Assembly (NCBI GenBank): GCA_028280025.1
Contig: JANQMO010000072.1
Span: 1-41,465 of the forward strand
Direction: 5' to 3'
Origin: Chlorobium sp.
Lineage (GTDB): Bacteria > Bacteroidota > Chlorobiia > Chlorobiales > Chlorobiaceae
DNA length: 41,465 nt
This document shows, in pieces, positions 34,609 through 41,465 of the stretch. Under the pieces are notes generated by a model. That model had not been told where the DNA came from. It did no database searches and worked only from the letters and a program-made list of their open reading frames with translations. The translations under genes and the position numbers were made by a program. The stretch's first letter is position 1; every line of letters starts with the position of its first letter.

Positions 34609-34637
34609 AGAGCAGTCAAACAGGCTGCTCTTTTTTT
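34609..34637 (+). terminator. Intrinsic terminator after mdh
   Basis: Stem AGAGCAG (34609-34615) with CTGCTCT (34625-34631), 9-base loop, followed by further T residues. It lies 34 bases behind the mdh stop. Confidence 0.9.
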
Positions 34638-34663
34638 GTCTCAAAACCGGCCTCCATATACAT

Positions 34664-34697
34664 AAAAAAAAGCGCTCCGGGAAAACCGGAGCGCTTT
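34664..34697 (-). terminator. Intrinsic terminator of the minus-strand small RNA
   Basis: A perfect 11-bp stem (34670-34680 with 34686-34696, extendable by one A-T pair) and a 5-base loop. On the minus strand it is followed by T6 (34669-34664). No minus-strand protein gene lies upstream that it could serve. Confidence 0.9.
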
Positions 34698-34755
34698 ACA
34701 TATGAACAGGTGTCCCCCATTACACCTGCTCTACCCCACGGGCGTGAGGCATTGC
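34664..34755 (-). ncRNA. Candidate sigma-54-dependent small RNA, ~90 nt
   Basis: Predicted transcript from about 34755 (12 bases past the -12 element) down to the T-run at 34664-34669. It would fold into three hairpins: CCTCAC/GTGGGG with a 4-base loop (34734-34749); CAGGTGT/ACACCTG with an 8-base loop AATGGGGG (34707-34728); and the 11-12-bp terminator stem AAGCGCTCCGG/CCGGAGCGCTT (34670-34696). No coding frame with a ribosome-binding site fits inside it. It does not look like SRP RNA, tmRNA or 6S RNA. It lies on the strand opposite to both flanking genes (mdh, radC), which argues for an independent transcript. Confidence 0.65.
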
Positions 34756-34764
34756 ATATGATAT

Positions 34765-34781
34765 TGCAAACCCCGTGCCAG
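34765..34781 (-). promoter_or_regulatory. Sigma-54 (-24/-12) promoter, full consensus match
   Basis: The minus strand reads CTGGCACGGGGTTTGCA, matching YTGGCACGRNNNTTGCW at every defined position, with GG and GC spaced 12 bases apart. Eleven fixed bases would be met by chance about 0.02 times in both strands of this window. It lies in a non-coding gap and points at a terminator about 70 bases downstream. Confidence 0.8.
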
Positions 34782-34991
34782 GCCACAAAAAAAAATCGTA
34801 TCCTCAAATAAAACAACACGATAAACACATTCCGATTATGATTCATCAGTCTTTACACGCAGCACTTTCTCACAATAATGACACACCATCCTGAAATGAG
34901 ACAGTCGAGGATCGTTTTCACATCAGTTTTTCGCCTTTTCGCCCGCTATATCCTATATTTGCTTCATAAGCCACACTATACCATAACAGCC
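34782..34991. other. Region between sigma-54 promoter and radC
   Basis: The remainder of the 417-base gap after mdh. It begins with a run of A residues (34786-34794) and contains no recognisable repeat. Sigma-54 enhancer sites would be expected about 80-150 bases upstream of the promoter, that is near 34860-34930, but I see no clear dyad. The long radC frame from 34878 covers part of it but is not the likely start. Confidence 0.4.
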
Positions 34992-35663
34992 ATGAAAATT
35001 CACGATCTCGATCCCGACGACCGCCCAAGCGAACGCTTTTTACATGCAGGACCGTCGGCATTGAGTTCGGCAGAACTGCTTGCGCTTATCCTTAAAACCG
35101 GAACGCCCGGGAAAAATATCCTGGAAACATGCAATGAACTGATAGGCCGGTACGGACTTGACAACCTTGCCGAACTATCGCTGGGAGAATTACAGGAAAC
35201 AGAAGGAATCGGGCAGGTAAAAGCAATGCAGATAAAGGCGGTGTTTGAATTACATAAACGCCTTCATTTCAAGCGCAACAGCGGCAAAAGGATTCGAACG
35301 GCAAGAGATGTTTTTGAATACATGCATGGAAGGGTGCCCGACGAAAAAAGGGAGCACCTGTTTGCTCTCCACCTGAACACAAAACATCAGGTTACCCGTA
35401 ACGACCTCATTTCAGTCGGTACGCTGAACGCCTCTTTGATCCATCCAAGGGAAATATTCAAATCAGCCATACGTGAAAGCGCTCATGCAATCATTCTTGT
35501 CCATAATCACCCTTCGGGCGATGCAGAACCAAGTGCATCGGACAAGCAGATAACGGCATTACTGAAGCAGGCCGGCAACATCATGCAGATCGAACTGCTT
35601 GACCATGTCATTACAGGAAAAGAAAGCTGGTTCAGTTTCAGAGAACAGGGGCTGCTCGACTGA
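34992..35663 (+). CDS. radC: RadC family (JAB1/MPN domain) protein
   Basis: The ATG at 34992 (MKIHDLDPDDRPSERFLHAG) gives 223 residues, the normal RadC length; the upstream extension is not family-like. A helix-hairpin-helix region (ELSLGELQETEGIGQVKAMQIKA) is followed by the JAMM metal site HNHPSGDAEPSASD near residue 173-186. Once linked to DNA repair, its true role is unsettled. It stands alone, facing the cold-shock gene. Confidence 0.95.
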   Translation: MKIHDLDPDDRPSERFLHAGPSALSSAELLALILKTGTPGKNILETCNELIGRYGLDNLAELSLGELQETEGIGQVKAMQIKAVFELHKRLHFKRNSGKRIRTARDVFEYMHGRVPDEKREHLFALHLNTKHQVTRNDLISVGTLNASLIHPREIFKSAIRESAHAIILVHNHPSGDAEPSASDKQITALLKQAGNIMQIELLDHVITGKESWFSFREQGLLD

Positions 35664-35725
35664 AAACAAAGGAGAAAAAACCTCATGGCTGCAGCAGCGT
35701 CACTGCAGACACCACACGACTCTTT

Positions 35726-36019
35726 TTACTGTCGAGCAGCATCACCTTCTGCTGAAACAGACGTTTGCGGCGACTCTGAAGGGGTATACGGAACAACTCC
35801 CTGACCCGAAGAAATCTCACGGACGTTTTTGGCCTGTAAACCTTTTTGCGTCTGATCGATCTCAAATTCCACCTCGGCATCCTGATTGAGTACCTTGAAA
35901 CTCTGGTCGGATATAACAGCAGAAAAATGGACAAAAATATCTTCACCACCGTCCGGGTTCACAATGAAGCCGTAACCCTTTTTTCCATCAAACCACTTTA
36001 CCTTGCTTTTTCTTTGCAT
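35726..36019 (-). CDS. Cold-shock-domain protein with Ser/Pro/Gln tail
   Basis: The ATG at 36019 gives 97 residues. The cold-shock domain covers 1-67: KVKWFDGKKGYGFIVNPDGGEDIFVHFSAV contains RNP1 (KGYGFI) and RNP2 (DIFVHF). A tail of about 30 residues (VPYTPSESPQTSVSAEG) is longer than in CspA-type proteins. It binds single-stranded RNA or DNA as a chaperone. A minus-strand promoter (36091-36119) gives a leader of about 65 bases, which might act in cold induction. Confidence 0.93.
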   Translation of the reverse strand: MQRKSKVKWFDGKKGYGFIVNPDGGEDIFVHFSAVISDQSFKVLNQDAEVEFEIDQTQKGLQAKNVREISSGQGVVPYTPSESPQTSVSAEGDAARQ

Positions 36020-36090
36020 GATACAATAGGGGTAATTATCCTGAATACATGCAGCCAAGAAATAACACACAATACTTTGGCCATTAATAA

Positions 36091-36119
36091 AATATAACGA
36101 ATTAATCAACTGACATCAA
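36091..36119 (-). promoter_or_regulatory. Promoter of cold-shock gene
   Basis: Minus strand: TTGATG (36119-36114), a 17-base spacer, and TATATT (36096-36091). It would start RNA near 36084. Confidence 0.55.
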
Positions 36120-36234
36120 GGTTTTTCGCCATCTTTTTCGATGTTAATACAGCGGCGTGATTATCTACGCACAGCGTCACAGGCAAAAGCACGATCACAT
36201 ATCCATTGTAACATGTAAATTCTCCTTTTTAAGC

Positions 36235-36966
36235 ATGCAGAACATTATTCTCATTACCGGCGCGGGTAAAGGAATCGGCAGGGCGATCGCCCTTGAATTT
36301 TCGCGAAAGGCCGGAATGCAGCCCGCCTTTGATCCCGTCCTCATTCTCTGTTCCCGAACGTACCGTGATGTAGTAACCGTTTCCGAACAATGCAGGTCAA
36401 CCGGAATTGAAACCGTCCCTCTCGAAGCGGACATCGCAAATATGTCCGATATCGACCGGCTTGTCGACCACGTCTCTACAACGTTCGGAACAATCGACTG
36501 CCTTGTCAACAACGCAGGTGTCGGAAGGTTTAAAAATCTGGAAGACATCACCGAAAACGACTTCGATTATACAATGTCGGTCAATATGAAAGGCACTTTT
36601 TTTCTGACACAGAAAGTTTTTGGCATAATGAAAAAAAAGCGCTCCGGCCATATCATTTTTATCACGTCAATCGCTGCCGAAACCTCGTTTAAAAGCTCGT
36701 CGGTTTACGCTATGTCGAAATTCGGCCAGAAAGGGCTGATAGAAACCTTGCGGCTTTACGCCAGGGAGTGTAACGTTCGAATAACCAATGTTATGCCTGG
36801 GGCGGTCTACACTCCCATGTGGGGAGATGCAGGAGAGTCGTTCAAAAACGTCATGATGATGCCCGAAGATATCGCAAAACCGGTCGTTGACGCCTATCTT
36901 CAGCCTTCAAGAACAGCTGTCGAGGAAATTGTCCTCCGCCCCGTCGGCGGGGATATCAACAGTTGA
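36235..36966 (+). CDS. Sepiapterin reductase (short-chain dehydrogenase)
   Basis: The ATG at 36235 (MQNIILITGAGKGIGRAIAL) gives 243 residues. It is a classical SDR: TGxxxGIG at the N-terminus, NNAGVG, catalytic Ser in ITSIAAE and Tyr-x-x-x-Lys in YAMSKFG. From memory it aligns throughout with the Chlorobaculum tepidum sepiapterin reductase (shared runs GAGKGIGRAIALEF, DCLVNNAGVGRF, GAVYTPMWG, MMMPEDIA). That enzyme reduces sepiapterin to L-threo-dihydrobiopterin, leading to the glycosylated pterins of green sulfur bacteria. Its stop codon abuts the 8-nt repeat array at 36972. Confidence 0.9.
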   Translation: MQNIILITGAGKGIGRAIALEFSRKAGMQPAFDPVLILCSRTYRDVVTVSEQCRSTGIETVPLEADIANMSDIDRLVDHVSTTFGTIDCLVNNAGVGRFKNLEDITENDFDYTMSVNMKGTFFLTQKVFGIMKKKRSGHIIFITSIAAETSFKSSSVYAMSKFGQKGLIETLRLYARECNVRITNVMPGAVYTPMWGDAGESFKNVMMMPEDIAKPVVDAYLQPSRTAVEEIVLRPVGGDINS

Positions 36967-36971
36967 AGATT

Positions 36972-37019
36972 GTTGATTTGTTGAAATGTTGAATTGTTGA
37001 GGTGTTGAACTGTTGAGGT
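36972..37019. repeat. Tandem array of 8-nt unit GTTGARYT, 6 copies
   Basis: Six consecutive units: GTTGATTT, GTTGAAAT, GTTGAATT, GTTGAGGT, GTTGAACT, GTTGAGGT. As at 3485, the array starts directly behind a stop codon after AAGATT and ends with GAGGTGTT, so the two arrays are homologous elements of different copy number. Confidence 0.9.
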
Positions 37020-37052
37020 GTTTGAAGTTATTTCGGCTTCCGGCCTCCGTTC

Positions 37053-37078
37053 GGGCGAAAGATTTTTCGCCCCTACAA
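37053..37078. repeat. Dispersed 26-nt hairpin GGGCGAAA...TTTCGCCC, copy 2
   Basis: Identical over 26 bases to the copy at 32638-32663. Confidence 0.85.
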
Positions 37079-37197
37079 CTTTCCGGCTGCCTGCAGGAGT
37101 CTGCCAACTGTATCTTCCGCCTCTTTGCTCTTCCTGATAACCGGCACATAGTACGATCCCAAATCCTGCCTTCGCTTTCTCCTTACTACCGGCTCCT

Positions 37198-37212
37198 GCG
37201 CACGATGTGCGC
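37198..37212. repeat. GCGCAC-GAT-GTGCGC hairpin
   Basis: A 6-bp perfect stem with a 3-base loop. It matches GCGCAC-AAA-GTGCGC at 19340-19354, with similar flanks (GGCTCCT/GGCTACT on the left). Confidence 0.65.
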
Positions 37213-37314
37213 TGCTCCTTGCTCCTTACTCCTTTTTTTATCTTTTTACTTAGGACTTTTGACTTTATCTTGCCCAACATCACACGTACATCGACCACTA
37301 AAACTTTGCCGACA

Positions 37315-37770
37315 ATGGGTTTGAAAGAGCGTATCGATCAGGACCTGAAAGCTGCCATGAAAAGCGGTGACAAAAACAGAATGAATTCTGTCCGTTCAAT
37401 CAGGGCCGCCCTGCTTGAAAAAGAAGTCTCGATTCGTGTCGGCGGAAAAGCCGAGCTGAACGAAGAGCAGGAGCTCGAGGTTCTTATGAGCCTTGCAAAA
37501 AAACGCAGGGATTCGATACAACAGTATACCGATGCAGGAAGAACCGATCTTGCGGAAACGGAGCAGGCTGAACTTGCAGTTATCGAAACCTATCTGCCGG
37601 CCATGATGTCGGATGAGGAAACAGAAGCTGCCGTAAAGGAAATCATCGAGCAGGTTGGGGCGACATCCATGAAGGATATGGGAAAAGTCATGGGTGCTGC
37701 AATGAAAAAACTCAAGGGAAAGGCCGATGGCGGAAAAGTACAGGAACTGGTCAAGGCCGCCTTGTCCTGA
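37315..37770 (+). CDS. GatB/YqeY-domain protein
   Basis: The ATG at 37315 (MGLKERIDQDLKAAMKSGDK) gives 151 residues, matching YqeY-family length; an upstream start at 37207 would translate repeat DNA. Helical throughout: RMNSVRSIRAALLEKEV, then AIIETYLPAMMSDEE-like segment, VKEIIEQVGATSMKDMGKVMGAAMKKLKGKADGGKVQ. The domain resembles the tRNA-binding tail of the GatB amidotransferase subunit; function of stand-alone YqeY is unknown. It precedes serS by 101 bases. Confidence 0.92.
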   Translation: MGLKERIDQDLKAAMKSGDKNRMNSVRSIRAALLEKEVSIRVGGKAELNEEQELEVLMSLAKKRRDSIQQYTDAGRTDLAETEQAELAVIETYLPAMMSDEETEAAVKEIIEQVGATSMKDMGKVMGAAMKKLKGKADGGKVQELVKAALS

Positions 37771-37871
37771 TACTCCTGCCTGCAGGGAAACAGGTGCCGG
37801 CGATCCCGGGCAAAGCACCTTGCAACATTCCCCGGTCTGCACCAGAGAACAACGAAGAAACAACCTGAACC

Positions 37872-39161
37872 ATGCTCGACATCACCTATATCCGTCAGAA
37901 CCCTGAAGAAGTTGCCCGCATGCTCAAACAGCGCCTTCAGGAAGAAGACTGCAAAAAACTCGACGAACTACTCGAACTCGACAAAGAACGCAGGGAGCTT
38001 GTGAAGAAGACCGATGAGCTCAAAGCGCTGAGAAACAAGGTATCGAAGGATATTGCAGTTATCAAAAGAACCGGGCAGGGGTCGGCCGAAGCGCTCATTC
38101 AGGAAATGAAAGATGTCGCTGACAATATTTCCGGCATGGACGAGACACTTGGCCGGACCGAAACAGCAATAGAGGCTATCCTGCTGTCTCTTCCCAACAG
38201 GCTGCATGACGATGTCCCGGAAGGCAGCTCTGCTGAAGACAATGTTGTCTGCAAAGAACCGGTACGTTTCGACCATGCTCTTGATTTTCCCCTGTTAAAC
38301 CATCTCGATCTCGGCAAACAGCTCGACATCCTCGATTTCGAACGGGGCGCCAAAATATCCGGAACAGGATTTCCGGTGTACAAGGCAAAAGGTGCGCGGC
38401 TGGAACGTGCCCTGTTGAATTTCATGCTTGACCGTCATACCGAACAACACGGGTATACAGAAGTTTTTCCGCCTTTTATGGTCAATGAAGACTCCCTGCG
38501 CGGTACGGGACAATGGCCGAAGTTCGCCGACCAGGTCTATTACATGAACGAAGACAACCTTTATGCGATTCCGACCGCTGAAGTACCGGTGACAAACCTG
38601 CACCGCGACGAAATGCTTCGCGAAGAGCAGCTTCCGATTTCCTATGCCGCTTATTCTGCCTGTTTCCGCAGAGAAGCCGGAAGCTATGGGAAAGATACAA
38701 GAGGATTCCTGAGAGTTCATCAGTTCAACAAAATTGAAATGGTGAAATTCACCCGTCCCGAACAGTCCTATGATGCCCTCGAGGAAATCCTTCAGAACGC
38801 TGAAGCAATCCTCGAAGCTCTGCGGATACCATACCGGGTACTGCTTCTCTGCAGTGCGGATATCAGCGCCAATGCCGCCAAATGCTACGACATCGAAGTC
38901 TGGTCTCCCGCGGAAGACAAATACCTTGAGGCTTCGAGCTGCTCAAATTTTGAGGATTATCAGGCCCGGCGCGCCAACATCAGATACAAGTCTTCAGGAT
39001 CATCGAAACCGGCCTATGTTCATACCCTGAACGGTTCGGGTCTGGCAACATCGCGTCTGATGGTCGCTCTGCTTGAAAACTACCAGACTCGTGAAGGACA
39101 CGTTGTCGTGCCGGATGCACTGAGGCCGTATACAGGTTTCGATATCATTACCAGGGAATAA
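37872..39161 (+). CDS. serS: Seryl-tRNA synthetase
   Basis: A 429-residue class II synthetase. The N-terminal coiled-coil arm (about residues 25-105) reads the long variable arm of tRNA-Ser. The catalytic domain has TAEVPVTNLH, motif 2 ACFRREAGSYGKDTRGFLRVHQFNKIEMV, and motif 3 NGSGLATSRLMVALLENYQ. Standard length and start (MLDITYIRQNPEEVARML). Confidence 0.98.
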   Translation: MLDITYIRQNPEEVARMLKQRLQEEDCKKLDELLELDKERRELVKKTDELKALRNKVSKDIAVIKRTGQGSAEALIQEMKDVADNISGMDETLGRTETAIEAILLSLPNRLHDDVPEGSSAEDNVVCKEPVRFDHALDFPLLNHLDLGKQLDILDFERGAKISGTGFPVYKAKGARLERALLNFMLDRHTEQHGYTEVFPPFMVNEDSLRGTGQWPKFADQVYYMNEDNLYAIPTAEVPVTNLHRDEMLREEQLPISYAAYSACFRREAGSYGKDTRGFLRVHQFNKIEMVKFTRPEQSYDALEEILQNAEAILEALRIPYRVLLLCSADISANAAKCYDIEVWSPAEDKYLEASSCSNFEDYQARRANIRYKSSGSSKPAYVHTLNGSGLATSRLMVALLENYQTREGHVVVPDALRPYTGFDIITRE

Positions 39162-39319
39162 CGTTTTCTCTGAAGCAACCGATGCTCCCGGCATACCATA
39201 ACAATTGGTCCGTCAGACATCGTTTCCGTCCTCTTAATTACAGAAGATCATCATTCTTTTTTTCACACTCGAAAGAGAAATGTATCTTTTTTGGTTACCA
39301 TGTGGCTCGATAACCTGAA

Positions 39320-40312
39320 GTGAAGCAAACAGTGCATATTGAACAGATAATCCTGTCCCACCTGCTCAAGCCCGTCAGGGATGTCTCCCTGCATGCCAAC
39401 CGGCTTCTCGACAATTATGAAGAGGTCATCTGGCTGATAGGAGATGGCCGCAGCGGTACGACATGGGTCGCAGACCTGCTCAATCATGACAGACGTTACA
39501 GGGAAATGTTCGAGCCGTTTCATCCCCAGCACGTTGATGAAATGAGTTTTCTGACACCCCACCTTTACGTACGGCCGAACGAACCGCATGTACAGCTCGA
39601 AAAAATCGCCGCAGATGTCTTCAGCGGGACATTCACCCATCCCGTGGTAGATTCAGCCAATCAGTCCAGGCTGTACAGCGGCCTCCTCATCAAGGATATT
39701 TTCGCAAACCTCTTCGCCCACTGGGCCTCTGCGCGTTTTCCCGATCTGAAAATCATCCTGCTTATCAGGAATCCTTTCTCGGTTGCACTTTCAAAACATA
39801 AAAAGAAAGACTGGTACTGGGTCACCGATCCCATGCTGCTCTTAACCCAGAAACGCCTTTACGAGGATTATCTTCATCCATTTGAACGCCTCATCAGGGA
39901 AACCAGCAACAGCGGCGATTACATCCTGCGCCAGATTCTGATATGGTCGATCATCAACTACGTACCCCTCAGGCAGTTTATGCCCGGACAGCTGCATATC
40001 ATGTTTTATGAAGAAATGTATGCCGACCCGGAAAACCAGGTCTCTGCCGCGTTGCGGTTCATCAAAAACACCAACGTCAACTGCCATGTCACGCTTGACG
40101 AAGAGATCGTCAGGAAACCAAGCCGGGTCGTCAGCAAAGACAGCAGTCTCTTCAGTGGCACATCCCCTGTCACCTCATGGAAAAATGAATTGACCACCCG
40201 CCAGATCGACGCCGGTCTGAACATTCTCGACGCATTCGGGCTCGCCGGACTGTACGATGAAGGCGCCATGCCCGACCGTGGCACGCTCCACTCCATCCAT
40301 GGAGCACGGTAG
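39320..40312 (+). CDS. Sulfotransferase-family protein
   Basis: A 330-residue protein starting at GTG 39320; an upstream ATG (39300) meets a stop at once. The PAPS 5'-phosphosulfate loop is at 41-50 (GDGRSGTTWV), and the 3'-phosphate motif is LKIILLIRNPFSVALSKHKK, both typical of the Sulfotransfer family. The acceptor (lipid, polysaccharide or other) cannot be predicted and no neighbouring polysaccharide genes are present. It would need PAPS, normally made for sulfate assimilation, which most green sulfur bacteria lack. Confidence 0.82.
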   Translation: MKQTVHIEQIILSHLLKPVRDVSLHANRLLDNYEEVIWLIGDGRSGTTWVADLLNHDRRYREMFEPFHPQHVDEMSFLTPHLYVRPNEPHVQLEKIAADVFSGTFTHPVVDSANQSRLYSGLLIKDIFANLFAHWASARFPDLKIILLIRNPFSVALSKHKKKDWYWVTDPMLLLTQKRLYEDYLHPFERLIRETSNSGDYILRQILIWSIINYVPLRQFMPGQLHIMFYEEMYADPENQVSAALRFIKNTNVNCHVTLDEEIVRKPSRVVSKDSSLFSGTSPVTSWKNELTTRQIDAGLNILDAFGLAGLYDEGAMPDRGTLHSIHGAR

Positions 40313-40359
40313 AAAACGCACCGTATTTCACTCCTTTTCAAACAGTGAAATCAAAACAC

Positions 40360-40782
40360 ATGCCGATACCCGCAGAATATCAGCGAGCTACCGACGATTT
40401 CTACAAAGTCCTGCTGGACGCACGGAACATGGCCGGGCTGGAAAGCACCCATCAGACCTATACAATGATCCAGGGAGTCCTGCAAACCTTTCGCCGCCGC
40501 CTCAGCATTAAAGAAGTAATCCTTTTTGCCGGTGCACTGCCGCCCGTATTTAGAGCCATCCTGATTACAGACTGGAACACCGATGAACGTAAACGCCCGT
40601 TCGAAAACCGCGCTGCGATGACGAAAGAAGTTCAGTCATTGCGTCACACTCACAACTTCTCGCCTGACAATGCAATAAAAATTGTTGCAAGAGCTTTGAG
40701 AAAAAACATTGACGAGGCCGCATTCGACGAGACACTTGCCAAACTTCCCGAAGGCGCTGTGGAATTCTGGCAGCTCGGATAA
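40360..40782 (+). CDS. DUF2267-domain protein
   Basis: The ATG at 40360 (MPIPAEYQRATDDFYKVLLDAR) gives 140 residues and fits the family's usual beginning; a GTG at 40345 would add five residues. Segments TYTMIQGVLQTFRRRLSIKEVILFAGALPPVFRAILITDW match DUF2267, a helical family of unknown function. It lies 47 bases behind the sulfotransferase gene and may share its transcript. Confidence 0.8.
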   Translation: MPIPAEYQRATDDFYKVLLDARNMAGLESTHQTYTMIQGVLQTFRRRLSIKEVILFAGALPPVFRAILITDWNTDERKRPFENRAAMTKEVQSLRHTHNFSPDNAIKIVARALRKNIDEAAFDETLAKLPEGAVEFWQLG

Positions 40783-41117
40783 AACCGAGCTTCTGCTTTT
40801 TCTTCTGCATTTCAACATTTCATCCAAAGCAAAAAGCCGCTTTAACACTCACACCTTTACACACGCCCCTTTTTCGGAATCCGCCATATTTTTTTACGTA
40901 AAACGATCTTAACCGGAATAATTCAGCAAAGGAAGAAAAAAGAGAGTCATTCCCGTGCTTGCCCCGTGAAATAGATGTTCGGATTTCACGGGGCAATCCG
41001 GGCTTTCGAGCTCTCATGAATTATTCAGGTTAAAATGAAACATTATTGCCCCCCTCTGCATAGCAATACTGAAACGACACGTTATGCAACGATTAAACCA
41101 TGAACAAGGAAAAGAAA
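40783..41117. other. Intergenic region before DUF4405 gene
   Basis: 335 bases without a supported gene. It holds the perfect hairpin at 40961-40994. No clear terminator for the DUF2267 gene and no convincing promoter are seen. Confidence 0.5.
40961..40994. repeat. Dispersed hairpin CCCCGTGAAAT...ATTTCAC, copy 2
   Basis: A perfect 12-bp stem GCCCCGTGAAAT/ATTTCACGGGGC with a 10-base loop. It is the intact version of the hairpin at 25824-25855 and has no T-run, so it is not a simple terminator. Confidence 0.85.
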
Positions 41118-41465
41118 ATGAGTGCAAACATGAAGTCCTGGGCTACACCTCTGACTGCAGGAACGTTTATCATTCTTGCCGTTACCGGCATTCTGATGTT
41201 TTTCAAGGTCGAGACCGGCTACATTAAGCCCGTCCATGAATGGCTGAGCTGGGCAATGGTGATCGGAGTACTGTTCCATACCATCGCCAACTGGAAAACG
41301 TTCACCGCATACTTTTCGCGTCAGCCCTCACTCTCCATTATCACCGCCGGTTTGGTTATCACGGCGCTTTCTGTTTTCGTACCATCTTCTGAAAAAGGCA
41401 GTTTCAAAAAGAACATGTTCCGGGCACTCGAGTCGGCAAAAATTGAAACCCTCGCGGATATGACG
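41118..41465 (+). CDS. DUF4405-like membrane protein (3' end beyond window)
   Basis: The ATG at 41118 has AAGGA seven bases upstream and is preferred over the ATG at 41100. At least 116 residues are present: three hydrophobic helices (LTAGTFIILAVTGILMFF; LSWAMVIGVLFHTIANW; LSIITAGLVITALSVFV) with histidines in VHEWLSW and LFHTIANW, arranged as in the DUF4405 family, which resembles cytochrome b-type haem anchors. A soluble tail begins with KKNMFRALESAKIETLADM and continues off the window. Haem binding is inference. Confidence 0.7.
   Translation, partial: MSANMKSWATPLTAGTFIILAVTGILMFFKVETGYIKPVHEWLSWAMVIGVLFHTIANWKTFTAYFSRQPSLSIITAGLVITALSVFVPSSEKGSFKKNMFRALESAKIETLADMT

Larger units (their letters stand above)
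37020..37314. other. Repeat-rich intergenic region before yqeY
   Basis: With the array before it, a gap of 348 bases. It contains the GGGCGAAA hairpin (37053-37078), the GCGCAC hairpin (37198-37212) and tracts of CTCCTTACTCC and CTTTTTACTT type. No supported gene. The upstream in-frame extension of yqeY through this region is repeat-derived. Confidence 0.6.

Noticed and set aside
34664..34755. Known housekeeping RNA (SRP RNA, tmRNA, 6S RNA)
   Set aside because: The GGTC/GGAA core of SRP RNA, the tRNA-like ends of tmRNA and the open-bubble fold of 6S are absent; the length of ~90 nt also does not fit tmRNA or 6S.
34616..34846. 76-codon minus-strand frame over the small-RNA locus
   Set aside because: Its end runs through two terminator hairpins, its start precedes the sigma-54 promoter, and it has no ribosome-binding site; not credible as a protein.
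37207..37314. N-terminal extension of the YqeY protein
   Set aside because: The extension is encoded by repeat DNA (CTCCTTACTCC tracts) and is absent in the family; the ATG at 37315 is preferred.
1..41465. tRNA, rRNA, insertion sequences, prophage or attachment sites
   Set aside because: No T-loop/acceptor patterns, transposase or integrase frames, or paired flanking duplications were seen anywhere in the window.

Overview
The window is a chromosomal segment of a green sulfur bacterium (Chlorobiaceae). The decisive marker is fmoA at 24033-25136, encoding the Fenna-Matthews-Olson bacteriochlorophyll a protein with all five histidine ligands in place. From memory it reads closer to the Prosthecochloris aestuarii protein than to the Chlorobaculum tepidum one, so Prosthecochloris or a near relative is the best guess. 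Supporting markers are a close homologue of the C. tepidum sepiapterin reductase, the 310-residue Chlorobium-type malate dehydrogenase, and a flavodoxin fused to a protochlorophyllide-reductase C-terminal domain. There are no tRNA or rRNA genes, phage, insertion sequence or CRISPR array; this is mostly core genome with many short intergenic repeats.

Layout. 1-1928 (minus): end of a CusB-type metal efflux adaptor and its TolC-type partner. 2225-8390 (plus): proA, lolD, an MFS permease, mpl and gapA. 8560-9292: a promoter and the flavodoxin/PCP_red gene. 9406-12465 (minus): hrcA-grpE-dnaJ heat-shock operon. 12727-13849 (minus): prmC and a doubtful small ORF. 13870-16100 (plus): a secreted DUF4412 protein and archaeal-type proS. 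16221-16811 (minus): 2-Cys peroxiredoxin. 17054-19225 (plus): nucleobase permease and nitrilase-family amidohydrolase. 19399-23738: ispE, a SPOR protein, a sigma-54 activator without sensor domain, and lnt. 24033-25613: fmoA and a convergent MerR-family regulator. 26001-31986: an ABC exporter, then mutS and a B12-binding radical SAM gene translationally overlapped. 32153-34574: a small membrane protein, rplU-rpmA and mdh. 34575-34991: a 417-bp gap holding a likely small RNA. 34992-41465: radC, a cold-shock protein, sepiapterin reductase, yqeY, serS, a sulfotransferase, a DUF2267 protein and a truncated DUF4405 membrane protein.

Two regulatory signals stand out. First, on the minus strand at 34765-34781 there is a full match to the sigma-54 -24/-12 consensus, followed about 60 bases later by a strong intrinsic terminator and with no credible reading frame between: a probable sigma-54-dependent small RNA of about 90 nt. 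Second, the promoter of the MerR-family gene beside fmoA and the promoter of the flavodoxin/PCP_red gene, 17 kb apart, share a nearly identical -35/spacer/-10 block with an AAAC-N5-GTTT dyad in the spacer. This suggests the two are co-regulated, perhaps by the MerR protein itself.

The intergenic regions carry several families of dispersed short repeats, most present at least twice: an 8-nt GTTGARYT tandem array placed directly after two stop codons, several palindromic hairpins, and inverted ATTCACGATTTACG-type elements.
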